From Pontibacter kalidii (GTDB lineage Bacteria; Bacteroidota; Bacteroidia; Cytophagales; Hymenobacteraceae): DNA of 64,000 nt. The stretch is taken from contig NZ_CP111079.1 in NCBI RefSeq assembly GCF_026278245.1, positions 2,978,501 to 3,042,500 of the forward strand. The letters run 5' to 3'. Made by a program: the position numbers and the translations under genes. Positions 8,755 through 18,035 of this stretch are shown in pieces; position 1 is the first letter of the stretch; the number at the start of each line of letters is the position of its first letter. The notes below the pieces were generated by a model. It was not told where the DNA came from and ran no database searches. It saw nothing but the letters and a program-made list of their open reading frames with translations.

Positions 8755-9717
8755 ATGCTGCTATACTTTCTCTTTGCAATTGGCTTTGTATTGTTGATCA
8801 AAGGTGCCGATGTGCTGGTGGAAGGGGCCTCCTCTATCGCCAAACGCTATGGCTTACCTGATATGGTGGTGGGCCTGACAATCGTATCGTTCGGCACCTC
8901 GCTGCCGGAACTGATCGTGAACGTAATGGCAAGCCTGCAGGGGCAACCGGAACTGGCCATCGGGAACGTGTTTGGCAGCAATGTAGCTAACCTGCTGCTC
9001 ATACTTGGGGTCACCGCGCTCATCTGCCCGCTGCCCATCAAACGCAATACCATCCTTACCGAGATTCCCTTCTCCCTGATTGCCACGCTGCTGGTGGGCT
9101 TTCTGGCTAACGCCACCCTGCTCAACAACCGCTACGACCTCTACATCAGCCGCCTGGATGGGGCCATATTACTTGGCTTCTTCGGGATGTTTATGGTCTA
9201 CATCTACAACGTAGCCAGAACTAACAAAGATGAGGTGCTGCCCGAGGAGGATACCCCCGTGATGACAATGGGCAAATCCATCCTTCTCATACTGCTTGGA
9301 ATGGTGGGGCTGTTTCTGGGGGGCAAGTGGGTGGTAGACGGCGCCGTGCACATCGCGCAGGCGTTAGGTCTGAGCGAATCGTTTATTGGCCTGACAGTGG
9401 TGGCCATTGGTACCTCGCTGCCGGAACTGGTTACGTCGGCCATGGCAGCCTATCGCCGTAATATCGATATCGCCGTGGGCAATGTGGTGGGCTCCAACAT
9501 TTTTAACCTGCTCTGGATCCTGGGCGTGAGCGCCATCGTCAGCCCGCTGCCTTTTAACGTGATGAACAACTCAGACATCGTCATGATGATCCTGGCCAGC
9601 GCCATGCTCATACTTGCCATGCCCATCGGCAAGCGCAACGCCATCGACCGTGCGAACGGCGTTATCTTCCTGCTGACATACTTTGCCTATATCGGCTACT
9701 TAATCATGCGGGGGTAA
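8755..9717 (+). CDS. Calcium/sodium antiporter (CaCA family)
   Basis: A 320-residue inner-membrane cation exchanger of the YrbG/CaCA family, expected to exchange Ca2+ for Na+ (or K+). About ten hydrophobic segments are arranged as two homologous halves, each with the ion-binding alpha-repeat: FGTSLPELIVN with GNVFGSNVAN near residues 45-83, and IGTSLPELVTS with GNVVGSNIFN near 220-253. A short acidic loop (EVLPEEDTP near residues 160-168) separates the halves. Monocistronic between a terminator and a long non-coding stretch. Confidence 0.92.
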   Translation: MLLYFLFAIGFVLLIKGADVLVEGASSIAKRYGLPDMVVGLTIVSFGTSLPELIVNVMASLQGQPELAIGNVFGSNVANLLLILGVTALICPLPIKRNTILTEIPFSLIATLLVGFLANATLLNNRYDLYISRLDGAILLGFFGMFMVYIYNVARTNKDEVLPEEDTPVMTMGKSILLILLGMVGLFLGGKWVVDGAVHIAQALGLSESFIGLTVVAIGTSLPELVTSAMAAYRRNIDIAVGNVVGSNIFNLLWILGVSAIVSPLPFNVMNNSDIVMMILASAMLILAMPIGKRNAIDRANGVIFLLTYFAYIGYLIMRG

Positions 9718-10736
9718 TTCGGGGGTGGAGAACGGGTGGAGGGGGTATCAGCCTTAGCACACGCTACTTTGCCCTCCCGGATGCTGAAAACTCAGAAGTT
9801 GTTTTGAGGATCCGGGTGGGTAAATCGCATCCGCTTCCCCTCCGGGGGAAGAACAGTCTATACCAGAAGGCTTCTTTCAGAGTGACAGCCCTCCTTTATA
9901 CTTCAGGCTAATCCTGCCCGCCTACTTATAAGGAAGTCCTCTGGGCTGTAACAGAAGGCACAGCAAGTATAAAATTTATACTTTGGATGATGCTGAAGTA
10001 TAAAGGCAACAAGCAAGTATAACTTGAGGGCCTTTTTGCCATGAGAAGGCATTAGCCACTGCGCTACCCTCATAACTTGCGCCAAGGCAAGGCTTAACTA
10101 TACCCTAAAACCGTCTATAGTTCCCCTACATTACAGTGTTTACCCTGGCCCATCCAGGGAAGGGTGTATCGGCAGTTCCCACTTCTTAAAGTAGCAATGC
10201 TTATAGCTTGCCTCGCCGGGTCCAGCCTTGAGGTGGGGCAGCACGTACACCAGCATGACAACGTACTCTCTTATTTCAAATCCCACCTCTGCTTACCTTG
10301 TCTAAAGGCAGGCATTGCTTTAACAAAAGCTTCTTGCTACTGCCTGAGCCAAAAAGGCAGAAAATAAATATGCCTGAAAACGTGCTAATCCAGGAGCAGC
10401 AACAGCGGCCGGCGTGAAAGTTCATTAGCAACGCCAGCCCACTCTGTTTGCTCCCATCTGCGGCTTTTTTAACTGGCAACAGCTTTTAGGCCCACGATTA
10501 TCCAACTATATATTGATCTTTTACAAAAACAAATCGTAAAACCATACACTGAAAAGTTAGAATACACCCAGGATAAGAGGAGATGGATGATGCACACGAA
10601 GCGGTTTTCTAACCTTACCCCACGTTACCCTTTCTTACCAAATCCACAAGGATAACTATGCCCCATACCGCCCGGTACGACACATGTTTCTGCCCGGGCT
10701 CCTCAAGGCATGCCAGAAAGGGGCTATAACCCTGTA
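9718..10736. other. Long non-coding stretch, about 1 kb
   Basis: No credible gene: the longest frames (about 60-67 codons, for example 10164-10367 and 9903-10085) have no start context or family resemblance. Contents include a CTTCCCC/GGGGAAG hairpin at 9834-9851, four AAGTATA/TATACTT heptamers at 9966-10020 plus one at 9896, and a CCCTGG/CCAGGG hairpin near 10144-10160. It looks like decayed repeat material upstream of susC. Confidence 0.5.
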
Positions 10737-10753
10737 CATGAATACTATTCATG
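10737..10753. promoter_or_regulatory. 17-bp operator-like palindrome before susC
   Basis: CATGAATACTATTCATG is a perfect 8+1+8 inverted repeat 108 bases before the susC ATG. It could be an operator for a dimeric regulator of the susCD pair; no regulator gene is adjacent. Confidence 0.35.
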
Positions 10754-10861
10754 AACCAGATTTCCAGACCTTACATGTTCACAAAGTACCAAAAATAGTT
10801 TGCCATTCTATCATGTAGGGCTTGAGATCCTTGTTTAAGTATAACTATTTACAACTAATCT

Positions 10862-13800
10862 ATGAAGGCAAAATTTTATTCAGCAATTGGCTGCATAACA
10901 ATGGCTGTCTGTATAAGCACAACAACTTATACAGAAGCCTGGTCTATGCCAAGGCCACTGATTCAGCAAACAGCTGATGTAACTGTAACCGGGCGGGTGA
11001 CGGATGAAAAAGGGAGCGGGCTGCCCGGTGTAACGGTGATGCTGCAGGGCACCACACGGGGCACCTCTTCTGATGCTAACGGGAACTATACATTGGCTGT
11101 ACCTGGCGGAGAGGGTACCCTCGTGTTCTCCTTTATCGGTTACCAGACGCAGGAGATTCCGGTAGGCAACAGGTCTACGATAAACGTTTCGCTCGCCCCG
11201 GACGCCGAGGCACTCGAAGAGGTGGTCGTGGTAGGCTACGGAACGCAGCAGAAGAGCCTGGTTACCGGCGCCATCTCCTCTGTCCGGCAGGAGGAGATAG
11301 CCACTGTGTCCTCTACCAGGGTAGAGCAGGCCTTGCAGGGTAGAACGGCCGGCGTTACGGTGTTGCCGGCCTCCGGCGCCCCCGGCAGCGGCATGCGGGT
11401 AAGGGTTCGCGGCGCCGGCTCCAATGGTAACGCGGAACCCCTCTACATCGTGGATGGCATGCGAACCGGCGGCATTGAGTACCTGGACCCTAGCGAGATT
11501 GCCTCGATAGAAATACTGAAAGACGCCGCATCTGCTGCCATTTATGGCGCGGAGGGTGCCAATGGTGTCGTGATTATCAGAACCATAACAGGGAATAAAG
11601 GAGCCCCCTCCACCATTTCTTACAGCGGCCAGTATGGGGTGCAGTCAGTCGGGGATAGGATGGATTTGATGAACGCCCAGCAGTATGCGGCCTACCTCAG
11701 CGAGTCGAACACGGCGGGCACGATACCAGACCCTGCCGAGGTAGCAGGTGTGCAGGGCACGGACTGGCTCGATGAGCTTTTTGAGACAGCCCCCATGCAG
11801 CGGCACTCGCTCAGCTTTAACGGGGGTAGCGAGAAATCATCTTTCCTGGTAAACGGCACTATGTTCCGCCAGGACGGTATTGTGGGTGGGGACAGGTCCC
11901 GCTTCGACCGCTATACGGCCAGGCTCAACTCCGACCACGAGATCAAGTCATGGCTTAACATTGGCAACAGGCTCTCCTACTCCCACTTCGAGCGCACAGG
12001 CATACAGGAAGACGATGAGTTCGGCGGTGTGATCAGCAATGCTATTTTGATTGATCCGCTTACCCCTACCCTGTATACCGGTGCCCTGCCACCCTTTGTA
12101 CAGGAGGCCATTGATGCGGGATTTCCCTTAGTGCGGGATGCCAACGGGAACTACTACGGGCTTTCGCAGTACATCCGAGGTGAGGTGGGCAACCCCTTGG
12201 CGCAGCTGGCCATCACCCGGGGCGAGACGGTGCAGAACAAGGTGGTCGGAAACCTTTTTGCCGACATCAAGCCCTTTGAAGGCTTCACGTTTACGTCCCG
12301 CTTTGGCATCGACGCTGCCTTCCAGCGCAACCATGGCTGGAGCCCGAGCTTTTGGTTTTCCTCCGAAAGGCTCAACACCGCCGCCAGCACCTTCGACACG
12401 AACGAAAACTGGTTTACCTGGCAGTGGGAGAACTATGCCACCTACGACCGTACCATCGGTTCGCACCACTTTACCTTGCTAGCCGGTGTTTCAGCGCTGG
12501 AGCGGAGGTATAACCGGCTGAACGGCACCTCCTCGGGTCTATTTGCGGAACAGGACATCTTTGCCTTCCCCGACTTTACCCCTGATGACAACGACAGAAT
12601 CGCCGGAACAGAGACCTCCAACACCCTGGAGTCCTTCTACGGAAGACTTTCCTACGACTACCAGAATAAGTACCTCCTGAACCTGACTGTCCGACGGGAT
12701 GGCTCCTCGCTCCTGCCTCCTGGTAATGAGTGGGGCACTTTCCCTTCTGTTTCCGTAGGCTGGGTGCTTAGTAACGAGGATTTCTTCCCTGCCGGCGATG
12801 TACTAAATTACCTAAAGCTGCGCGGCAGCTGGGGCCAGAACGGAAGTTTGTCTAACCTGACCCTGGGGCAATGGGCTGCGGTAATTACCTCGCAGGGTAT
12901 CCGCTACCCCGATGGCAATGGCGGCTACATCACGGTGGCTGAGCCGGCCCAGCTGGCCAACCCGGACCTTACCTGGGAGACAAGCCAGCAGGTTGACGTT
13001 GGCCTGGACCTGGGCTTCTTCCAGAACAGGCTCACCCTCACCACCGACTACTTCGTGAAGACCACGAAGGATCTGATCACCCCTGGTACGCCCCCCCGGT
13101 TTATCGGGAACGTGTTGCCCTTCGTGAACGGCGGTGATGTACGGAACAGGGGCTGGGAGTTCGAGCTTGGTTTCAACAACGACGAGAATGCCTTTAAATA
13201 TGAATTCGCCGCTAACCTGACCACGCTGGACAACGAAGTAACTTTCCTGAACCCGAACGTTACCCGCATCGCCGGCACAGGCGTCGGCACGGGCTGGACG
13301 GCTACCTACTTCGAAGAGGGCTTTCCGATCTGGTACTTCCGCGGCTACAAGACAGCGGGCATCTTCCAGACAGAGGACGAGATAGGGCAGTACCTGAGCG
13401 AAAACAACATCACAGGGTATGACCCTGCGCCCGGCGACCCCATCGTGGTGGATGTTAACGGCGATGGCCAGATCTCGCCGGACGACCAGACCTTTATCGG
13501 CAGCCCACACCCAGAGCTCGTGTACGGTGGCCGCATTAACCTCAGCTACAGGGGCTTTGATTTCCTAGCTTTTATCCAGGGCCAGTCTGGCAACGACGTG
13601 CTGCTGGCCTTCAACCGTGTAGACCGCCCGACCGCCAATAGGCCCGCCTTTTTCTACGAAGACCGCTGGACCGGGCCGGGAAGCACCAATAGCTGGTTTG
13701 CCCCCAACACCACCAGTACCTTCGTGTATAACAGCGACCTGATGCTCTTCGATGGCTCCTATGCCCGTATCCGGCAGCTGCAGTTGGGCTATACGCTGCC

Positions 13801-13993
13801 CAACACCCTCACCGAGCGCATCAGCGTACGGGATGCCAGGTTCTATGTGTCGCTGGACGACTTCTTCACCTTTACCGATTACCCTGGCCTGGACCCAGAG
13901 GCAGGCAGTAACGATGTGAACAGCCTTGGCATTGACAGAGGCGTGTACCCTGTTCCCCGAAAAGCATTGGTGGGCCTTACGTTCAGCTTCTAA
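10862..13993 (+). CDS. SusC/RagA TonB-linked outer-membrane transporter
   Basis: A 1043-residue outer-membrane nutrient importer that works with the SusD-like lipoprotein encoded next. An N-terminal signal sequence (about residues 1-30) is followed by a carboxypeptidase-regulatory-like domain near 40-115 (VTGRVTDEKGSGLPGVTV), the SusC-type plug starting EEVVVVGYGTQQKS near 122 and continuing through ILKDAASAAIYG near 215, then the 22-stranded barrel ending in a terminal Phe (GLTFSF). The substrate is unknown: no glycoside hydrolase, peptidase or ECF sigma/anti-sigma pair lies beside it. The gene and its partner contain no AAGTATA heptamer over 4.7 kb, unlike most of the window, which may reflect separate ancestry or stronger codon selection. 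Confidence 0.93.
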   Translation: MKAKFYSAIGCITMAVCISTTTYTEAWSMPRPLIQQTADVTVTGRVTDEKGSGLPGVTVMLQGTTRGTSSDANGNYTLAVPGGEGTLVFSFIGYQTQEIPVGNRSTINVSLAPDAEALEEVVVVGYGTQQKSLVTGAISSVRQEEIATVSSTRVEQALQGRTAGVTVLPASGAPGSGMRVRVRGAGSNGNAEPLYIVDGMRTGGIEYLDPSEIASIEILKDAASAAIYGAEGANGVVIIRTITGNKGAPSTISYSGQYGVQSVGDRMDLMNAQQYAAYLSESNTAGTIPDPAEVAGVQGTDWLDELFETAPMQRHSLSFNGGSEKSSFLVNGTMFRQDGIVGGDRSRFDRYTARLNSDHEIKSWLNIGNRLSYSHFERTGIQEDDEFGGVISNAILIDPLTPTLYTGALPPFVQEAIDAGFPLVRDANGNYYGLSQYIRGEVGNPLAQLAITRGETVQNKVVGNLFADIKPFEGFTFTSRFGIDAAFQRNHGWSPSFWFSSERLNTAASTFDTNENWFTWQWENYATYDRTIGSHHFTLLAGVSALERRYNRLNGTSSGLFAEQDIFAFPDFTPDDNDRIAGTETSNTLESFYGRLSYDYQNKYLLNLTVRRDGSSLLPPGNEWGTFPSVSVGWVLSNEDFFPAGDVLNYLKLRGSWGQNGSLSNLTLGQWAAVITSQGIRYPDGNGGYITVAEPAQLANPDLTWETSQQVDVGLDLGFFQNRLTLTTDYFVKTTKDLITPGTPPRFIGNVLPFVNGGDVRNRGWEFELGFNNDENAFKYEFAANLTTLDNEVTFLNPNVTRIAGTGVGTGWTATYFEEGFPIWYFRGYKTAGIFQTEDEIGQYLSENNITGYDPAPGDPIVVDVNGDGQISPDDQTFIGSPHPELVYGGRINLSYRGFDFLAFIQGQSGNDVLLAFNRVDRPTANRPAFFYEDRWTGPGSTNSWFAPNTTSTFVYNSDLMLFDGSYARIRQLQLGYTLPNTLTERISVRDARFYVSLDDFFTFTDYPGLDPEAGSNDVNSLGIDRGVYPVPRKALVGLTFSF

Positions 13994-14012
13994 CCTTTAA
14001 CCAAGAAAGACC

Positions 14013-15545
14013 ATGAAAGAGTATATTTTGAAAATAGCAATGATGAGCCTGTTCACACTATTGGTAGCAACAGGCTGCGAGGAAGATTTTCTGGAGTCAG
14101 ACATACCGGGCAGGCTGCCGCAGGAGGAGTTCTACCAAACTGATGAGGACGCCCTGCGGGCCACGGCCGCTGCCTACGATATGCTGCAGGCGCACTACAA
14201 CTGGGGCTGGGCCAGTATGTACCTTGTCAAAACCCTGCTATCGGATGAGAGTAACGCCGGGGGCAGCGGCCCAGGGGATCAGCCAGGCTACCAAACCCTC
14301 GACGATTACACGTTCGACTCCCAAAATGACGCGGTGCTGGGTGCCTGGAGCATGAGCTACTACGGCATCTACCGGGCCAACCAGGTCATCAACAGAGTTG
14401 ACCCTGAAACAGACCTGCGCCAGCGCCTGATCGCGGAGGCCAAGGCACTGAGGGCGCTTTACTACCTAGACCTTGTTTCGCTTTGGGGAGATGTGCCGCT
14501 GATAGTGAGTGACATCCCGCCAAGTGAGTACAACGCACAGCAGCGGGCCAGCCGGGAGGAGGTATACGCGCAGATAGAGCAGGACCTGACCGAGGCCATT
14601 GCCGAGCTACCCCTGAAGAGCACCTACGGTAGCGGAGAAAGGTTCCGCTTCTCCAAGGGGGCGGCACAGGCCTTGCTCGGCCGGGCGCACCTGTACCAGG
14701 AGGAGTGGCAACAGGCTGCCCAGCTGTTTGATGAGGTCATCAACTCCGGCCAGTACAGTCTGGAGCCGAACTTCAGCACCGTATTTTCGCAGGAAGGGGA
14801 GTTTGGGCCAGAGTCTTTGTTTGAAGTGGCTTACTCCAACGATGCAAATTATGATTGGGGGAATTTTCCGTGGGGCAACGGCCGCAACCTGGAAAGCAAC
14901 ATCCACATACAGCTGATGGGACCACGCTCCGACTTCTATACCAAGGCACCGCAGGACTCTTTGATTGGCGGCTGGGGATTTAACACACCTCGCCCTGGGT
15001 TATACCAGGCCTTTGTCGAGGCAGGCGATACCGAGCGAAAAATCAACACCATTATGTCAGAGGAGGAGTTGGAGGCAATGGGCGGCAACTGGAGTGAACC
15101 CAATGCTTATGATTACATGGGCTACTTCCAGCGCAAGTATGGCTCCTACGTCAATCAGACCAGCTCTGAGGGCGGCTCCATTGCGGAATTGAACTATGGC
15201 ACCAACTGGCGTCTGATCCGGTACGCGGATGTGCTGCTGATGGCTGCCGAAGCCTACTACCGCCTGGGCGATGAGGCCAGGGCACGCGAAGAACTGAACA
15301 AAGTGCGCCAAAGAGCCGGGCTCGAGGCGGTGATGGTTTCTGGCACGGACCTGTTCAATGCCATTGTAAGGGAACGGCAGTTGGAGCTGGCCTTTGAGGG
15401 CTTCCGGTACATCGACCTGGTGCGTTGGGGGCTGGCGGCACAGGAGCTGGGGCCGCTCGGTTATATGGAGGGCAAGCACAACCTGCTACCGGTACCAGAC
15501 ACGGATGTGAGAACGGCTAACCTGGCGCAGAATCCTGGCTATTAG
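14013..15545 (+). CDS. SusD/RagB nutrient-binding lipoprotein
   Basis: Surface lipoprotein that forms the lid of the SusC transporter and captures its ligand. The signal peptide ends in a lipobox with Cys22 (LLVATGC), followed by acidic residues EEDF as in surface-exposed Bacteroidota lipoproteins. SusD motifs include AEAKALRALYYLDLVSLWGDVP near residue 140 and the C-terminal RppSusD part (RYADVLLMAAEAYYRLGD, near 400; VRERQLELAFEGFRYIDLVRWG near 450). Begins 19 bases after susC, so co-transcribed; a strong hairpin follows. Confidence 0.93.
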   Translation: MKEYILKIAMMSLFTLLVATGCEEDFLESDIPGRLPQEEFYQTDEDALRATAAAYDMLQAHYNWGWASMYLVKTLLSDESNAGGSGPGDQPGYQTLDDYTFDSQNDAVLGAWSMSYYGIYRANQVINRVDPETDLRQRLIAEAKALRALYYLDLVSLWGDVPLIVSDIPPSEYNAQQRASREEVYAQIEQDLTEAIAELPLKSTYGSGERFRFSKGAAQALLGRAHLYQEEWQQAAQLFDEVINSGQYSLEPNFSTVFSQEGEFGPESLFEVAYSNDANYDWGNFPWGNGRNLESNIHIQLMGPRSDFYTKAPQDSLIGGWGFNTPRPGLYQAFVEAGDTERKINTIMSEEELEAMGGNWSEPNAYDYMGYFQRKYGSYVNQTSSEGGSIAELNYGTNWRLIRYADVLLMAAEAYYRLGDEARAREELNKVRQRAGLEAVMVSGTDLFNAIVRERQLELAFEGFRYIDLVRWGLAAQELGPLGYMEGKHNLLPVPDTDVRTANLAQNPGY

Positions 15546-15562
15546 GCCCTGTTCAAATGTAT

Positions 15563-15604
15563 AAAGACAGCGGGGAGCTACCATGGCAGCTCCCCGCTGT
15601 CTTT
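15563..15604. terminator. Bidirectional terminator hairpin
   Basis: AAAGACAGCGGGGAGCT (from about 15563) pairs perfectly with its complement at 15588-15604 across an 8-base loop. It lies between the convergent susD and erythromycin-esterase-like genes and probably ends both transcripts. Confidence 0.75.
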
Positions 15605-15626
15605 GTAGCTGCTTAAGCAGCATTTG

Positions 15627-16907
15627 TTAGTAGTTCCACGGATACAGGTCCGGCTCTTTGGCGCCGCGGCTCTTCATGCGGATCGGGTGCACCGCCTCGG
15701 TCTCCTCAAAGTATAGGAAGGCATCATAGCGCTCGGGGATAATGGAGGGAACGTAATTGCCGAACATCTCATACTTGGGATCATACACTACCCCGATGGC
15801 GCGGTGGCCGATATAATCCTGCACCTCCGGCACATGCTTCAGGTCCCTGGAAAGTATGATCTTATCCTCGGTGCTGACGTTGTGGAGGAACTCCTCCCAA
15901 CTGCCGCTGACGGCGGGTGGCACGTCCATTTTCTGCATCGGTGCTCCCCAGGCTTTGCCGGCTATCACGGTGCCCTGGTAGGTGCCAAACCCCACCAGAC
16001 GCACATTATCGCGCCCATACTTTTCCCGGGCCAGTTGACCGATGTTATACATGCCATTGTCTGCCATATCGGTGTAGCGGGCATCGCCGATGTGCGTGTT
16101 GTGCTCCCAGACAATGGCCTTGGAGTCGGGACCGTGGAACTCCAGCAGGCGGTCCAGGGTCTCCATCATGTGGCTATCGCGCACGTTCCAGGAGTCCGTG
16201 CTGCCATTGATCATGGCCCGGTAATACTTCTCGGCATTCGCCGCCACCAGCGCGTTCTGCCTGGTGTTAAAATCCTGCTCGGGGTCGTTGCCGAAGCTAC
16301 GCTGCTGCTGTACCTTCTGCAACATCTCAATCACCTCGCGCTCGCAGTCGGTGGGCACAAAGGCGGTGGCACGGGCATAGGTTTGGGGGTCGCGGTTAAA
16401 GGGCTCGAAACAGTTGATGGCCAGGCGCGCAGCCTCGGCGGCCTGCCCGTCGTTGCTCTCCAGGTAGCGCACGATCTGCTCCAGGCTCTCCCAAAGGCTG
16501 TAGACGTCCAGCCCGTAAAACCCGGCTTTCTCGCCCTGCTTGCGCTGGTTGTTAAACTCCCGCAGCCACTCCACCAGCGCCGCCACCTCCCAGTTTGCCC
16601 ACATCCAGGTAGGCCAGCGGCGGTATACTTCCAGCACCTCGGCAATCTTGCTGCCAGCATTGGGATAGCCTTTCACCATGCGGTTCACGGCATAGCACTC
16701 GGGCCAGTCGCCTTCCACGGCAATAAACTGAAAGCCCTTCTCCTGTATCAGCCGCCGGGAGATAGCCGTGCGCCAGGTATAGTACTCGGAAGTGCCGTGC
16801 GAAGCCTCCCCCAGCATCACGACACGGGCATCGCCTATCTCCTGCAGTAAAACATCCAGGTCTTTCTCTTTTGTAAGTGCCGTGTATTGAAAAGGTTTCT
16901 GTCCCAT
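15627..16907 (-). CDS. Erythromycin esterase family protein
   Basis: A 426-residue member of the erythromycin esterase/succinoglycan-biosynthesis (EreA/B-like) superfamily. The characteristic GEASHGTSEYYTWR (near residues 33-46), AVEGDWPECYAVN (near 65), the YGLDVYSLWES segment (near 130) and a WEHNTHIGD block carrying conserved histidine (near 265) are present. Family enzymes cleave macrolide lactones by a metal-independent general-base mechanism, but chromosomal Bacteroidota homologues have mostly unknown substrates; resistance cannot be inferred from sequence alone. I use the ATG at 16907; a TTG twelve codons upstream (16943) is an alternative. No signal peptide. Confidence 0.85.
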   Translation of the reverse strand: MGQKPFQYTALTKEKDLDVLLQEIGDARVVMLGEASHGTSEYYTWRTAISRRLIQEKGFQFIAVEGDWPECYAVNRMVKGYPNAGSKIAEVLEVYRRWPTWMWANWEVAALVEWLREFNNQRKQGEKAGFYGLDVYSLWESLEQIVRYLESNDGQAAEAARLAINCFEPFNRDPQTYARATAFVPTDCEREVIEMLQKVQQQRSFGNDPEQDFNTRQNALVAANAEKYYRAMINGSTDSWNVRDSHMMETLDRLLEFHGPDSKAIVWEHNTHIGDARYTDMADNGMYNIGQLAREKYGRDNVRLVGFGTYQGTVIAGKAWGAPMQKMDVPPAVSGSWEEFLHNVSTEDKIILSRDLKHVPEVQDYIGHRAIGVVYDPKYEMFGNYVPSIIPERYDAFLYFEETEAVHPIRMKSRGAKEPDLYPWNY

Positions 16908-17052
16908 AGCCGTGGTGTAAAGTATGACGTAGCGCTCCAACAAATTTGCTGTATTGTACTTTCCTCGAGCGGTTTATGTTCCACAAAATAAAACACCCGC
17001 TCTACTTCTCAGGTAAAGCAGGTGCAACCGAAAGGCTAAATATGATACCTGA

Positions 17053-17784
17053 TTACGACTGGTTCTGCTGGGAGAACACCCTGCGCAGCAGCTCGGTGGT
17101 GCGGGCAAGCGGGTTTTCGCGTATCTTCAGTTCCTCCGCTGCCACGAGCGTAAACAGGCCGTCTATGGCTTTCTGAGTGGCGTAATCGTCCAGGTCGGGG
17201 TTAACCTTTTGCACCAACGGGATCTTGTTGTACTGGTTCACCAGGTCGGCGTAGTAGCGGGTGGCGTTCGTTTTCTCCAGCGACTTGACCATCACCGGGT
17301 TAAAGGCATCATACAGCTGCTGCGAGGTGGTGCGCTTCAGGTAATTGGTGGCAGCGTCCTTGTCGCCACGAAGTATAGCCCAGGCATCCTGTATGGTTAA
17401 CTGCTTGATGGCGCTCACGAAGATCGGCACGGCGCTTTTGGCCGCGTCCTCGGCACCACGGTTCAGGGTAAGGATGAATTTATCTACCTCGTTGCCCAAA
17501 CCCACCTGACGCAGGGTGTTCTCCACACGCTGCACATCCTTCGGGAATGGGATCCGGATGAGGGAGTTTCCGTAAAAACCGTCCGTCTGGGAAGCCTGTT
17601 TCGCACCGTTCGTAATGCCCACTTCCAGCGCCTGCTTCAGGCCGGCGGCCACTTCGGTTTGGGTAAGCGGTGCGTTCGCGGTGCCAGCCAGCACGCCATC
17701 CATGGTGCGCTGCAGGTCGGTTACGGTGCAGGCAGAGGCGCCAAGCGCCAGGGCAAGTGCAGAAGTATAAATCAGTTTCTTCAT
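17053..17784 (-). CDS. DUF4197 lipoprotein
   Basis: A 243-residue envelope lipoprotein: signal peptide with lipobox GASAC (Cys19). The mature part matches the DUF4197 family as I know it (AGLKQALEVGITNGAKQAS near residues 47-65, then FPKDVQRVENTLRQVGLG), mostly alpha-helical. Function unknown for the family. The minus-strand gene faces away from cinA, with a 251-base divergent spacer that carries several AAGTATA heptamers. Confidence 0.8.
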   Translation of the reverse strand: MKKLIYTSALALALGASACTVTDLQRTMDGVLAGTANAPLTQTEVAAGLKQALEVGITNGAKQASQTDGFYGNSLIRIPFPKDVQRVENTLRQVGLGNEVDKFILTLNRGAEDAAKSAVPIFVSAIKQLTIQDAWAILRGDKDAATNYLKRTTSQQLYDAFNPVMVKSLEKTNATRYYADLVNQYNKIPLVQKVNPDLDDYATQKAIDGLFTLVAAEELKIRENPLARTTELLRRVFSQQNQS

Positions 17785-18035
17785 AAAGGGTAAGTATTGA
17801 TTCCGTTAATTAAATATCAGGACAAAAGAATTTCCAAGTGAAAAAAATTACAAGCCGGCAACATACTTCTCAGGGGCTCTCTCTTTATACTTCAGGCAGG
17901 CCATGCCCATCTCCTTTGCCAAACAATCCGTTGTATGGAAAAAAGTATAACGACAGTTTTTTACGCAAGCTGCCACAACATCTTTACCTTTATCAGGTTT
18001 AAGAAAGCTAAACACAAATCAGACCACAACTATAG

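Noticed and set aside
10164..10367. Frame of 67 codons upstream of susC
   Set aside because: No start context; Cys/His scatter looked like a zinc-binding protein at first but has no repeating pattern.
15804..16850. 348-codon frame antisense to the erythromycin-esterase-like gene
   Set aside because: It is a shadow of a GC-biased coding strand; the minus-strand gene has clear family motifs.
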